This document shows, one piece after another, positions 1 through 11,474 of a stretch of 64,000 nucleotides of DNA. Position numbers and translations under genes: made by a program. The stretch lies in contig OOIN01000002.1 in assembly GCA_900323505.1 (NCBI GenBank), forward strand, positions 1,178,001 to 1,242,000, written 5' to 3'. Each line of letters starts with the position of its first letter. Position 1 is the first letter of the stretch. The notes beneath the pieces were generated by a model. That model saw only the letters and a list, made by a program, of their open reading frames with translations, searched no databases and had not been told where the DNA came from. This DNA comes from Ustilago trichophora. Its lineage: Eukaryota > Basidiomycota > Ustilaginomycetes > Ustilaginales > Ustilaginaceae.

Positions 1-1258
1 CGGCGAAGGATGCTTTGCAAGCTTGATATTGTAGGACAAGAGCCTAGGGAATTGCGAGAGCGCTATGATGGGACTATCGAGACGAGAGTCGGCCAATCAA
101 GGCTTGATACGGCGGGTCTTGTTATCTCTTATCAGTCCATTTTGAAAGCTCATAAAGAGGCGTTTTTGTGGTAGCGGGCTTGTTCCTGACCGGTTGATCA
201 AACAAATGTCAGCGCTGCAACATTTGAGTCTCGTCCAATGACTCTTGACTCGGTGTAGATCAGTGCGAACACAAAGTGAGCTGAGAGCAGACAGACAGCC
301 CCAGCGTGTGCCGGTACCTTTCGGTGTCAAAGCCCCTTGACCTCCTGGAGCCAGTTGGAAGCTCAATAGCCCAAGCTGTGTTGCTTGTTCTTTGTGGCCT
401 CGCATGCGACTAGGGTTATCATCAGGATGTGAACGACGATGAATGAGACCCTTTTGGGCAGTGCAAAGCCGGGTGAAGAGCCAAGCACGGATGCTCGGAT
501 GTCGCAGCTGAATCGTCGCTCAAAGCGCGTCAGCTCGCTCACTCAATTTTCAACTCCAGCTGAGCCTGTACAGCACAAAGTCCAACACTTTGAGGAAAAC
601 GAGAGAGCTGTCGCGTGCAGCCGTTGGTTTGGATTCTCTTATCTTACTCCACCTTTGTGTGTGCGGTTTGTGTGCGTGTGTGACCTGGCAGCCGACGCTT
701 GCATTCGATGCATCCGATTCAGGGTGCAATCTGTGTCAAATATGCGGAGTAGTGCCTGCCCTAGCTGATCCGTGCTCCGTGGCCTTGACCCTTTTCTCTC
801 CCCATCTTTTGCCTTTTGCTTTTGGTACACACCTGGCTTGAGTCACACTGCCAGTGTAACCGTGGCTCCACACACACACAGAGAGAGAGAGAGCTGTGTG
901 TACTGTATGTGTTGATCCCTTCTGGTCACGTTGTGCCTGCTAGGCCTGAGATACGTACGCTTGGACACCGCCGATTGCTCAGCTCACCCTGCCGACCATC
1001 CGCACACACTTCCTCTTATAAGGGCCTTCCTGACCTCTTCTCTACCTTGCTCGATAGCTTTCATCATCCAAGTTTGTCAGAGGCTCTTTTGACCCTAACT
1101 CCTCGTCGACGCACTTCTCCGGAGCGCCTTACCTTTCTATCCTGGTCGGCAAGCACTCGGCGCTCAGCAAGGCCCAAGACGTTCACAGCAAGGACACAAC
1201 ACACTGGTCAATACCATCAACCCTATCAAGTCCTTCTTCATATTCGTGACGCACAAAG
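1..1258. other. Intergenic, probable URC1 upstream region
   Basis: No coding region is supported here. The open frames are short, overlap on both strands and have no recognisable domain. A CA run passing into a GA run lies at 869-893. The last few hundred bases are pyrimidine-rich, as expected for the 5' leader of the gene starting at 1259. Confidence 0.6.
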
Positions 1259-3033
1259 ATGACTTCGTCAACCGACCACATCCTTTCGCGCATTCTCGAT
1301 GAGCTCACCGAGCTCAAAGTTAAGAACACACATCTCGAGGCCAAGGTATGTAGTGACGGCAAAATGAGACACCAGAAAGGCATTCATTTCATGACCGAAT
1401 TCTGACATATTAGCATCTACACTTGATTCTGATAACACAGGTTGACGCATTGCAGAATGCAGCAACTCTACCCTCGCCCTCGTCAGGTGCTCGACGCCAG
1501 AGCGCAACTGGCTTCACTGCGCTAGGTGCCCACAGCTTTTCACCATCCCAGCCTGCCGACTTTGCTTTTGGAACCTCGCCGCCTCCGCAGCCGCTCGGCC
1601 CTCCTGCTCACCCATTGGGCGGTCTCCCACAGACCAACGGACCCAGCCCTGTGCAAACTCCGGATCTTGGAACCAAGAAGCTCCCTGCCAATGGCGCAGC
1701 TTCTCCTTCCCAGCCCGCTTCGACGAGCTCCACAGCTGGCTACTACTCGTCCCGAGTCATCCTAACAACCTACCCGGGCCAAGTCGGTATCAAGCCATTG
1801 CCGCTCAACTGGGCTGCCCAAGATCCAAGCCAACGAGGACCTGTTGTTGCTAGCCGTCATCCCAACTCGATCCGCGTCCGTAACGCCATTGGTGCATACG
1901 GCGGAAGCTACTCGGTCTACCGCTCTCTTGCCATAGCCATGGGCCAGCTCAACCCCAACCATCGGCCAGACTACACCAATACCGAGCCTCCCTTTGACAT
2001 TCCACCCAACCCGTCTTGGTTCGACCCTTCCAAGATCGTAGCCATGGACCCCTGGGGACACCTCGCTCCGCAAGTATACAAGTCCGAGTTTGACGGAGGA
2101 ATCGATATCCGTCCCACTGCCTCGCTGACAAAAGCACACATCAAGATGCCCGAACTCGACAAGGCTCAAGCTGCGGGCGTCTTTCCCGTCGATGGCAAGA
2201 TTGTCGTCAAGAGCATCTGTCTTCCGGGTGTGCCCGAGGACATAGATCCAGGCTGTGAGGTTAGCGTTAGCAAAGCTGCTGTCGACCCCGTTTGGTACCT
2301 GCCCGGGGTCGCCGAGCGTCTCGGTGTCACTGAGGGTGCATTGAGACGTGCCATCTTCGAAGACACTGGAGGATCCTATCCCGAGCTGCTCACCCGTCAT
2401 GACCTCAAGGTTTTCCTCCCTCCCATCTCTGGTCTTACCGTCTACATCTTTGGCCGACCCGAAGACCTCCGCGATCCGACCAAGGAGGTCACCGTTCGCA
2501 TCCACGACGAGTGTAATGGTTCCGATGTCTTTGGCAGTGACATTTGCACCTGTCGTCCGTACCTGCTCTTTGGCATTGAAGAATGCATCAAGACAGCCCA
2601 GCGCGGTGGAGCCGGAGCAGTCATCTACTTCCGCAAGGAAGGCCGTGCTCTCGGCGAGGTGACGAAGTACCTCGTCTACAACGCCCGCAAACGAGGCACC
2701 GATTCGGCATCCAACTACTTTAAACGCACCGAAAACATCGCCGGTGTCAAAGACATGCGCTTCCAAGCCCTCATGCCCGACGTTCTGCACTGGCTAGGCG
2801 CAACCAACATCACAAACTGGATCTCGATGAGCAATATGAAGCACGACGCCGCCGTCAATAGCGGTATCACCATCAAGAACCGCTACGAGCTGCCAGAGGA
2901 ACTCATCCCCGCAGATTCTAGAGTCGAGATCGACGCCAAGATTCAGGCTGGTTACTTTTCTAACACCAAACAGCTCACTGAGGAGGATCTCAAGCATACC
3001 GTGGGCAGGGCTTGGGAGGATATTGATCACTAG
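1259..3033 (+). CDS. URC1: URC1-type GTP cyclohydrolase II-like protein (uracil catabolism)
   Basis: Two exons, 1259-1345 and 1441-3033, give 559 aa. The first ATG is at 1259 and the 29-codon first exon ends in phase 0 at a GTATGT donor; the intron (1346-1440) ends in ACACAG. The first exon encodes a short Leu/Glu/Lys-rich helix. Residues about 30-110 are Pro/Ser-rich and low in complexity. The C-terminal part carries the zinc-binding pattern C-x10-C-x-C (C387, C398, C400) of GTP cyclohydrolase II, followed by the FRKEGRALGE segment that matches the RQEGR region of RibA. The long domain between the Pro-rich region and the cyclohydrolase core is typical of Urc1, which is needed for the fungal pathway that uses uracil as nitrogen source, rather than of riboflavin enzymes. 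The family assignment is from recognition of the sequence; the exact reaction is not established. No other URC gene is adjacent. Confidence 0.85.
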
Positions 3034-3433
3034 ATTTTGTCTGTGACTTAGCAGACGATTCATTCCTTTGTTTTCGAATTCCATGCAATGCTACCGTTTT
3101 CTTTTTCTTTTTCAAGCAGATGGGCAAGATGGAGGGTTGAAGATTATCAAGATTGCACACAGAGAGAGAGAGAGAGAGAGAGCAAGAGAGAGAGAGAGCG
3201 TGTGTGTGACAGTGTGACAGGATTGAGTCGATGCAAGCAAGAGAAGAGGGTACAAATACAATCGAGTGCCTTCCAGGCCATCGATACAAACAACAACGAC
3301 GTAGAGACGATTGTGGTGACAATTATGAATTGAATGTTAGGAACGAGACCTTTGAATGCCAATCAAGAGGACGAGATGAATGAGAGCCAAAGAGCAGATC
3401 TAGGCCCTGCCAGCAGGTGCATGAACAATCACT
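3034..3433. other. Intergenic between convergent genes
   Basis: This space lies between the ends of URC1 and the minus-strand gene ending at 3434. It contains a GA microsatellite. No gene is seen. Confidence 0.7.
3160..3199. repeat. (GA)n microsatellite
   Basis: Alternating AG dinucleotides run for about 40 nt with one AAG interruption and are followed by a short GT run. The tract lies in the 3' flank of URC1. Confidence 0.9.
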
Positions 3434-6400
3434 TCAAGCAAACATCTTTGTCGTCCTCTTCTTGAGCAGGTGGACCTTTCTCGAGATCTCCGACTTTTGG
3501 AAATTGGTCAACTTCGAGTCGTCCAGCGCCTCCTCCTCGAGGGATCGGAGCATGGTCTTGAGGGCGTCGGGTTGGCTAATCTTTCCGTTGGTCGCAGAAG
3601 CAGTGGGGTGGTGGTGGTGGCCGAGGGTGGAGATCGAGTCGGCGCTGGATGTGGGGGCTGCTTGGATGTCGCTCTGGCTTTGGACGATTTGCGAAGGGGT
3701 AGAGCCGAAAAAGTTGGACAACTTGGAGATGGAGCGATGGCGCGACTCGAGTCTCTTCTGACGAAGGGATGACGAGTAGCAAGAGAGCTCGTCGTCATCG
3801 TACGGCTCGTCGGCGTCGCTACTATCTGACTCCGAATCGGAGAGCTCAAGGAAGGCAGCGGAGCGACGAGGGACGCCACCAACGCTGGCGGAGAGGTTTT
3901 GAGGTCGAGTGGCTGGGCTATCACCAGGGCTGACCAGCGGTCGAGGTGCCACCGAGGGATTGAAGGGAGTGGAAGGTGAAGTGTTCGGACGAGCAATCGA
4001 TCGAGAAGTACGTGTGATGGAGACAGCAGTGTCCACAGTCTTGGGGGCAATGCGCGTGCCGTGGAAGATCGATGCAAGTTCATTGAGTCGCTCGTGGTCG
4101 TTCTCGAGCAAATACTCGTAGCTGTCGATCGAGTTGCGGTATGCAGACAGGTTATCAGGCAGACCTGAAGCTGTGCTTCGCGAAGAAGGTGCAACGGAGC
4201 GGCGCTCGGTTAGGGGCCGGCTGACCTTGCTGACGCCGCTGTTGATGGGCGCAGCATCGTTGTCTGATTCGTCATCCGAGCTGTCGATCGACATGAAAGA
4301 CTGCAAGTTCGATGCCAACGACCCCTCATGGGAGATGGAGCCATGACCGTTGGAAGAAGTAAGGCAGGCGGAAGAAGACTGGGTGCGACGCATGCTGCCA
4401 ATTTCACTCGCAGCGTAGCCAGCCGAGTCGTGGCTCGTCGAGGACTGGCAGGAGGGGTTGGGAGTACCAGTGCTGCGAATCACTGCGTTCTGGGTCTGAT
4501 CAGTGCCCGACATGATGAGCTCTGCGGGTACAGCTTCGCCAAGCCAGCGCGACATTTTTGCGACGCGGCGACGACGTTCATCGCGCGCAGCAGCGAGCTT
4601 GCGGCTCTCGGATACGGCCAGAGCCTGGTCGAGGTGCGAGCTGCCAAAAGGTCGGAATGGCCCGTCCTGAGGCAGAGTGGGTGAAGCGCCTTCGTCCAGA
4701 GCTGCAGCCGAGAAGGCGGCAAGCTGGGCAACTTTCGGCGTGGGCTCGTTGAACTCTTCCAGGCCCGAGGGAATGAATTGGCGTGCAGAGTGCGTGATGT
4801 CTCTCACTACATCGAGCTCGTCTTCGCTTTCGAGCATCTCTTCGCCAGAGACTCTGGCGAGTGCGCCAGACGAGTAAGGGTGCGGGAGGCCAAGAATAGC
4901 AGCCGCCTTCCGGTTCAATCCTGCGGGCGCCGAGGGAGGAGGCTGCACCATCTCGGCAAAAGCGTGATCCCAGCTCTTGACTCCGTGGCTTCGACCTGGA
5001 AGCAGCTTTCGAGACAGTGCTCGGGTTTTGCTGCCAGTTGAACCCGAGGCGTCGTTGCTGAACGGCATGCTTTGCGGACGGTACTTTTTGCGACGATTGT
5101 CAGAGTTGCTGCTCGATGCATGCGGCTGCTGAGCCATTTTCGACCCGACCTTGGCAGTGTTGGAAGCTAGAAGCATCTCCTCGCCGAGCATCTGAGTGAG
5201 CTTCTTGGTGCGGCGCACCTGTTGTCGCCTCTCCTCAGCCGTGAGCTGGTTGCCCATGTCTGGGAGGTTTGCAGAGCCAGAGAGCAGGGGGCGCGAGTAG
5301 TTGAGGTCGGTTGCTCTTGCAAATGCGGTATTGGGGATGCTTCCAGAAGTCGCGGGTCGTTGAAGTCGACCAGGCAGGCGGCTAGCAATGGCGGAGCGGT
5401 TCAACAAGAGCGGGCTCATGCCGCTTTCAAAGCTGTTCTGGTAGCTGAGGAAGCTACCCTCCGACGTGGACGAGAGGATCGAGGCCGTGTATGGACGGTG
5501 AAAGTGCAAGTCGGACGAAGGCGGTCCTCTCCATGATGCTGCGGAGCCACGCGACAGGGGAGTGGTGATACGCGGGAACACCTCTGACTCTAGCCTTGCA
5601 TTTTGGCTTGACGGTGTGCCTTTGTCATGAACGGAAGATGTGTGAGAATGGGTGCTGCTGAGGGTAGCGACGGAACCTCTTCTTTGAGCCAAGTCTGGCT
5701 TTGGCAGGGCGGTGAGAACGATGAGAGAGGATCTGCGCAACGATGTGATGCGAGGGGGGATGTGGTTGGGTTGCTCGGATGTGGATGAGCTGGTCTCGAT
5801 GTCGCTCTCCATGGCAAGAGAACGCTGTTGAGGAGTCATACCAGGTCGATATTTTGCCCAAGCCTCCTCAGCCTCCTGCTTGAGCTGGGAAAGGTGTGCA
5901 TCCTCGGCTTTTGGAGATGAAGAAGCAACAGCAGGAACGGGTTGCTCGACAGCGTTGGCGGCAAGCACGACAGACTCGGCATCTGAGGCTTCGTCGGCAA
6001 CGCTGACCAGCTCCTCCTTGAGCTCTATTGGCGCAATGCATTGATCCTCGTCCTCTGAATCTTGAATCCAGGGACCAAACGTGGCGCGATCCCTAGCTTC
6101 ACGGATGACGAGGTCTCTTGGTCGGTTCTGGACGACAAGATCAAAGTCAGGAGGCAGAGGCGATGAGTCTTGTGAAAGGGTTGTTGTGTTAGACGCTGTT
6201 GCTGTAAGCGTAGATGACGCCGAGTCGAAAGCATAGTCGATGCGCGAGGCGGGTCTGGAACGGAGGCTGATCTGGCTTTTGTTTCTTTTGAAGTCGCCAG
6301 GTTGAAGAATCTTGTAGTCGTCCAAGCCTGCACTGCCATGTGAGGACGACGAGCCCAACATGTCGCCATAGCCGTGAGAGGCTACGCTCGCGTTTTCGTG

Positions 6401-6445
6401 GCTGGAGACGCTGAAAGAAGTGGCCATGTAGCTGGACGAAGCCAT
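3434..6445 (-). CDS. Large Ser-rich protein with repeated K-L-S-x-[FMW]-L-G motifs, function unknown
   Basis: An uninterrupted 1003-aa frame starts at ATG 6445. I do not recognise a folded enzyme domain. The protein is Ser/Thr/Ala-rich and mostly disordered by composition, with acidic patches near residues 128-160, 540-550 and 868-888. A short basic-hydrophobic motif recurs: RRTKKLTQMLGEE at about 411-423, RRRRVAKMSRWLGEAVP at about 624-640, ERLNELASIFHG at about 785-796 and RHRSISKLSNFFGSTP at about 902-917. The shared core is a Leu/Met, a small residue, a bulky hydrophobic pair and Gly. The C-terminal 45 residues form a charged, probably helical segment ending in Lys/Arg. This layout suggests a scaffold or signalling protein with several docking sites, which is inference. 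It is transcribed away from the gene at 11475 across a 5-kb gap. Confidence 0.8.
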   Translation of the reverse strand: MASSSYMATSFSVSSHENASVASHGYGDMLGSSSSHGSAGLDDYKILQPGDFKRNKSQISLRSRPASRIDYAFDSASSTLTATASNTTTLSQDSSPLPPDFDLVVQNRPRDLVIREARDRATFGPWIQDSEDEDQCIAPIELKEELVSVADEASDAESVVLAANAVEQPVPAVASSSPKAEDAHLSQLKQEAEEAWAKYRPGMTPQQRSLAMESDIETSSSTSEQPNHIPPRITSLRRSSLIVLTALPKPDLAQRRGSVATLSSTHSHTSSVHDKGTPSSQNARLESEVFPRITTPLSRGSAASWRGPPSSDLHFHRPYTASILSSTSEGSFLSYQNSFESGMSPLLLNRSAIASRLPGRLQRPATSGSIPNTAFARATDLNYSRPLLSGSANLPDMGNQLTAEERRQQVRRTKKLTQMLGEEMLLASNTAKVGSKMAQQPHASSSNSDNRRKKYRPQSMPFSNDASGSTGSKTRALSRKLLPGRSHGVKSWDHAFAEMVQPPPSAPAGLNRKAAAILGLPHPYSSGALARVSGEEMLESEDELDVVRDITHSARQFIPSGLEEFNEPTPKVAQLAAFSAAALDEGASPTLPQDGPFRPFGSSHLDQALAVSESRKLAAARDERRRRVAKMSRWLGEAVPAELIMSGTDQTQNAVIRSTGTPNPSCQSSTSHDSAGYAASEIGSMRRTQSSSACLTSSNGHGSISHEGSLASNLQSFMSIDSSDDESDNDAAPINSGVSKVSRPLTERRSVAPSSRSTASGLPDNLSAYRNSIDSYEYLLENDHERLNELASIFHGTRIAPKTVDTAVSITRTSRSIARPNTSPSTPFNPSVAPRPLVSPGDSPATRPQNLSASVGGVPRRSAAFLELSDSESDSSDADEPYDDDELSCYSSSLRQKRLESRHRSISKLSNFFGSTPSQIVQSQSDIQAAPTSSADSISTLGHHHHPTASATNGKISQPDALKTMLRSLEEEALDDSKLTNFQKSEISRKVHLLKKRTTKMFA

Positions 6446-7260
6446 TGTTGTAGTAGAGGTCCGACGTACTGACAGTGTGTGGGTCCTTACGTGATGCAGA
6501 CCAAATAGCGTTGACAGAGGAGAGCAGCGTTGTCGGATCAGACGATCTGTAGCATTAAAGGAGCAGATGGGGTCGGTGATGTCGAGGAGGGACTCTGGAT
6601 ATATTTCGAAGCTAGCTATGTATGTAGCTCTTGTCGACAGATGAACGCTCTGTCAAAACTCGAGCCTGGCCAGCAGGAGCAAGCACAGGAAGAGAGGCGA
6701 GAGTGGTAGCAAGGCAGAAGCTCGAACGACCAGAAATTGGTGGACAGAGGCAGAGATCTAGATGGAGGAACGGTTGCAAAGCATTTGCAGATGAGGTTGC
6801 TAGGTAGCGACGAAGCGACGAAACGGAGAGGGATCTCAGGGCGACAAATCGAGTAGATTAATATGTTTCTTCTGTCGTCGGAGCTGGTAGGGGGTCGGTG
6901 AGTGGGGAGGAGGGCCAGGAGTCTTGGACTGCTGTCGAGAAGAAAGGCAAGCGAAGCGAGGGATGATTAACGGTGCTCAATCGAGACCCTGACCGCTTGC
7001 GAGCAAGAAAGACGGAGTTGAGGAGCAATGAAGTCGGCAAGAAAAGGAGAAGCAAAATGCCACCATGGACCCGTCAATCGAGCCGCACGACGGATGCCAC
7101 ACGGCGAGGCAGTGTAAGAGGGAGGAGCGGGAGCCGTTGCAAAGCCTATGCGCGAAAAAAGGAGGAAACGAGGGACAAGGGACGAGGGACGGACGAGGAT
7201 GTGGGACGAAGGATATCGAGGGACGGGGAAGAAGACACGCAGCGGAACATAAAGTCGCTG

Positions 7261-7280
7261 CTGTACAGTACAGTACAGTA
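7261..7280. repeat. TACAG pentamer run with CTGTACAG palindrome
   Basis: The sequence is CTGTACAGTACAGTACAGTA, three to four TACAG units preceded by the reverse-complementary CTGTA so that the left end forms the 8-bp palindrome CTGTACAG. It belongs to the same motif family as the copies near 8336, 52495 and 57959. Confidence 0.8.
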
Positions 7281-8335
7281 GTTACCGTACCTCGGTCAGA
7301 TGTCCATCTGGCGAGAATCTGCAGGAGCAGTTGGCGAGCAAGGGAAGAGAGTGGGGGGTTGGGGGAGTGTAAAAATTGGGCAAGAAACACGGAGAGGCCC
7401 AAGGGTGCAGGCAGGGGCTTAGCTGTTGGCGGCAAGGGGAAAATGCGGTGCGTGAATTCCAACCTCACCCACCCATCCATGCTTTTCTGTGGGACAGTTG
7501 CACTGTTTCTTTTTTCTTATTATTATTCTTGGTCACCTTCTCTTCGCGTTTTTGGTGAGGACAGATCTGTGACTAGCTCAGTGACAGGCTGCTTTTGGTG
7601 TGGTTTTTTACCGACCGCAGCGCCCATCTGACACAACCCCGGGCTTACGATACCGGACTGGCGGCGCTTTAGACAAGATAGCCGCAGCTTAGACTGTGAG
7701 TTGACTTCAATGTACACTTTTTTTTTCTTTTCTTTTTCTTTTGCGAGGTGACATGACGGAATTCGGATGTGTCGCTCGCTCGTGGGTTGGCTCGCTCCAA
7801 ACTCGGCTTCTGCGGTGATTTCGGATGAGCGCCAACGCTGGCTAACTTCGACGACAAGCGGGATGAACTACACAAGTCTTGAGCGTCCACATATGAAGCA
7901 CGATGGACAAAACAGCAGCACATTACGAAACTCGGAAGAGGCGCAGTCACAGTGGGCGGGTTGAAAGCAGATGCAATGCTCAATTTCGGATGGCAGGTCA
8001 GGGGTCGTCACCATCTTGGGAACACAGAGAGGATGCGGAACTTGAAATTTCTCTTTGCAGCAGCAGCTGCACACTTACACTCGGCACTTCCGAGTTTCAA
8101 CGTGTGGCTTATCACAGCGCTCACACTGTCACCTGTCAAACGGCTCATCAACCTGTTTCTGACTTCCTCTAGATCACGACCACAACATCTTCCATAATCT
8201 AGGTTGAGGCGGATCCAGCTTAACTTTGCTATTGTCTGCCCCTTCACATTGGAGCAGATGCCAACAAGTTTGACGTTGGACAGGGGTGCGATTCACCGTC
8301 GAGGGCTCGTGCGAGCAAGCTACAATTCAGTACTC

Positions 8336-8347
8336 TACTGTACAGTA
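8336..8347. repeat. TACTGTACAGTA palindrome (copy 1)
   Basis: This is a perfect 12-bp inverted repeat in the 5-kb gap. The identical 12-mer occurs again at 52498-52509 and 57959-57970. Shorter versions lie nearby at 8561-8570 and 8617-8629. Confidence 0.8.
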
Positions 8348-11300
8348 CAAATGCACATACATCTTTGTGTCAATATGGACTGTCGGCTCCGGGATCACGC
8401 TGTCCGTCTTTGTGTACCCACCTGCAATCCAGTTCCACGAGGCCCGAGTCGGCACCTAGCATGAGAAAACAAAGTCGAGAGGCGCTCTTAAGGAAAAGAG
8501 CGTCGACAATCAAATTTCTCCAACAAAGATCAGATCCTGCCTGCCACCCGGTCTCAGAGTAAGTACAGTAATTACCAGCGCTGCATTTACGCCGACGTGA
8601 TTCAAATTCTCACAATTACAGTACAGTATCTATACGTGGTTCGACGTTCACACAAGCATCTGTGCTCTGTATCGATTTCTAAATAGCACAAGGCTCATCG
8701 TCGTGGAATCATCCAAGGGTTTCTTCCCAACCAATGCTGCCGTCATGGCGATCAGAGCGAATCTTGCACGCGGTCTTTGCTACACTAGTGCAAACTTGTT
8801 CAGAGATCTGTGCAACACAACAACCTCGACACAAGTTCGGATTAGTACCAGCATTGTCTTTGCACCGCCAAGAAGCCTCTGCACGGCGCCGCAAAAATTT
8901 CGGCGAGTTTGCGCAGACGAAAGTCGCATCAACTACAGTAGATCAAATTCTTCTCTCCAGAAGGTGGCAACTCGGACTCGGCTCGAAAACGTGACGATGT
9001 AGGGACGCATATAAGAGGCTTTGACTCTGGCTCTTGCTCTTGTCTGTGTGGCGAAACGTGCGGGAGCTGCCTCCGAACTTGTCGGCGGGCTTGGTGCGAG
9101 GATAGGGACGAGTCAAAATCTAAGATTCATCTTTCCGGCTGCCGAATGTCTGAGTCTGACCTTTTTGCCAAGCCGCCGCTTGCAGTACAGCAACTGTTCA
9201 ACAGCAAAGTCGATGTACAACGTTGTTGTCTTCCAGGCTCTCCCGTGTTTGTTTTCTTCAACAAGTGCTACTTTACCAAAGATCCTGCCAAGATCCTGCA
9301 GCCTCGCTGGAGCTAGACCGCTCCGTATGTCGATACTTAGGAACGGTCGCGTCGGTTGCTATTTGTAGCCCCGAACTAACTAGCCGCAGCAATGTATCAT
9401 AGTTACACGCATCTCACCGTGGGGCATCAGATTCTCGCAATCTGGACCTTTTCCCGGAACGACAACATGCAAATACATGAGCATTCGAAAAGTGCAGACC
9501 AGGTTAGGTTGTCTAGCTGGACAAAAACTGAGCAACGTGGTGGCTCTGACCTTGTCAACCTCATTCAAGTATAGCGAAAGTCGAACGTCGCCTCGCCTTG
9601 AGCGGCTTCTGCTCCACCCTCTGCTGACGGCCAACTCCTTGACACAAACCAATTTCCGATTCAAGCACATTGAGCGGACAAATATACTGTACTAACGAGG
9701 CCCTCACAAACTCCGACAGTCGAGCCCCACTCGAAATCACACGGGCTGTCAAGGAACAACGCTTCGTTCCTTGCGACAAGATAAAGTAACTTACAGCAAC
9801 TTGAGTCGAGCGAGGTCACACTCTTCTTTCCCGAATCTATTCTCGTGCCTGGATGTGTGCGATTCAAAATCAATACATCGCCCTTTGCCGTTCAATCGAA
9901 GCTAAGAGAAAGCAACCCTAGGCTGCGCTTTCCCGTCCTCGAGTCCAAACGAGGAACAAATTAGATTTAGCCGAACAAACTGATGGTCTCGCCACCGTCT
10001 CAGGGTCCGCTCAAATGTCTCATGTCAGGAGACTCGGCTCAAGTAGGACTACAGTATCTCGCTAGCTTGTTGCCCGTCCCTTGACAGCTCCTGCGGGCCA
10101 GCAAATCGAGTCGTCATGCTTGCTTCCCGCGTTACAATTTCCCGTTTGCTTTTCCGCTCAGAGTCCGCCGCTGCAACTCGTCTTTCACATCTGTCGATCA
10201 GAGGACCTCCTCTTCACTCAGCATGCTGTTAGCTATGGCTCCATGAGGTCAATCTCGATATCTCGAATCAACGATCTCAAAGGCGTGTGATTGAATTCAC
10301 CCAAAGCTACTTGCTTACAACGACCAGCACGAAGCGTAGCTTTATGCTCAGGGGATGCCTCGTGTTTCCCAACTCCGCCCATCTTGTCCGTAGGGAGCAA
10401 TGCCTCCTTGCATGTCGAACAACAAACAAGGCCCTTACCACCTTCCTGGACCGCATGGAATCCTGTACTCGTCTGTGCCTGGAAGCCGGCTTCATGCGTG
10501 CTTGGCGAGGACCATGCTACGCCCAGCCATTCTTCGGCTGCGATGCAAGACCATCGTGCATCGTCTCGAAGGCAGAAAAGACGCAGGCCCAAGCGTGTCC
10601 AACGACTTGCATTACCCCGCGACATGTTACAATTCCATTGCGGGCCGTGATACGGCGAGGCTTCTGAGCAAGATGACGGATCTGATAACTATATCGGCGA
10701 TTTGGCAATTGTTAGATTCCAAAATTCCAAAAATCGAGAGGCCGATCGCGATTTACCTTTCTCATCGTTTTTGCACTTTTTGACAGACAAAGGGACAGCG
10801 TCTGCCGAAAATGGACTTAATCGTTCCGAAGTTGCTTTGTTCCTCTCTTCATACGTTCTTCGATGCAGATTGTGGGATTGTAGCAGCGTCATAACCACAC
10901 TTCGACCCAATGCGGCCTTGCTTTGCGACAAGAACAGCCTTCGGCGCAAATTTTGTCATCATGAGCTTTATTCCCACGTGAACAATGACAAGGCATGCTC
11001 CTTTGTCGGAGTATCCTCACCGTGGCCCTATGTTGTTCTCGTCAATGTGACACTATGATTTCGGAATCCTGGAAGCACACAGTGCAGTCCAGCTGCTCAA
11101 ATGAGATCCGCTTCCGTGCACAGCCTGTGACCGCGTTGACCGAAGCACTGGACCCCGGTAACGGAAACACACCTGAACCCACGGTCACTAACGGTCGCTC
11201 CTATGCATTTTCCAAGCTTTGTTCGAGTTCGACTTCCCTTTCATCCGTATCCAAGACTCCTTTGAAATATGGCTTGATCTACGGTGCACATGCTAGCGCA

Positions 11301-11474
11301 CTTTCACTCAGCCAAGAGACCGCATTCCCAGTTGCACAGTTAGTTGGAGGATCGGTCCGACCCTCTTGCACAGACCAAGGTGCTACTGTATAAGTAAGAG
11401 GTAGACGAGACACTTCATGCCATCTTTGCCCCACATTTTTCATATTTTCTTACTCGTCACTCATCTCTTCTACA

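Larger units (their letters stand above)
6446..11474. other. 5-kb gene-poor divergent intergenic region
   Basis: No coding region can be supported over 5 kb: frames are short, without recognisable domains and equally frequent on both strands. The region holds several TACAG/CTGTA palindromic repeats (7261-7280, 8336-8347, 8617-8629 and weaker copies). It separates two divergently transcribed genes, so it includes both promoters. A non-coding RNA or a small multi-exon gene cannot be excluded by eye. Confidence 0.5.

Noticed and set aside
1762..2790. 342-aa antisense frame opposite URC1
   Set aside because: It is a codon-bias shadow of the sense gene with no recognisable domain.
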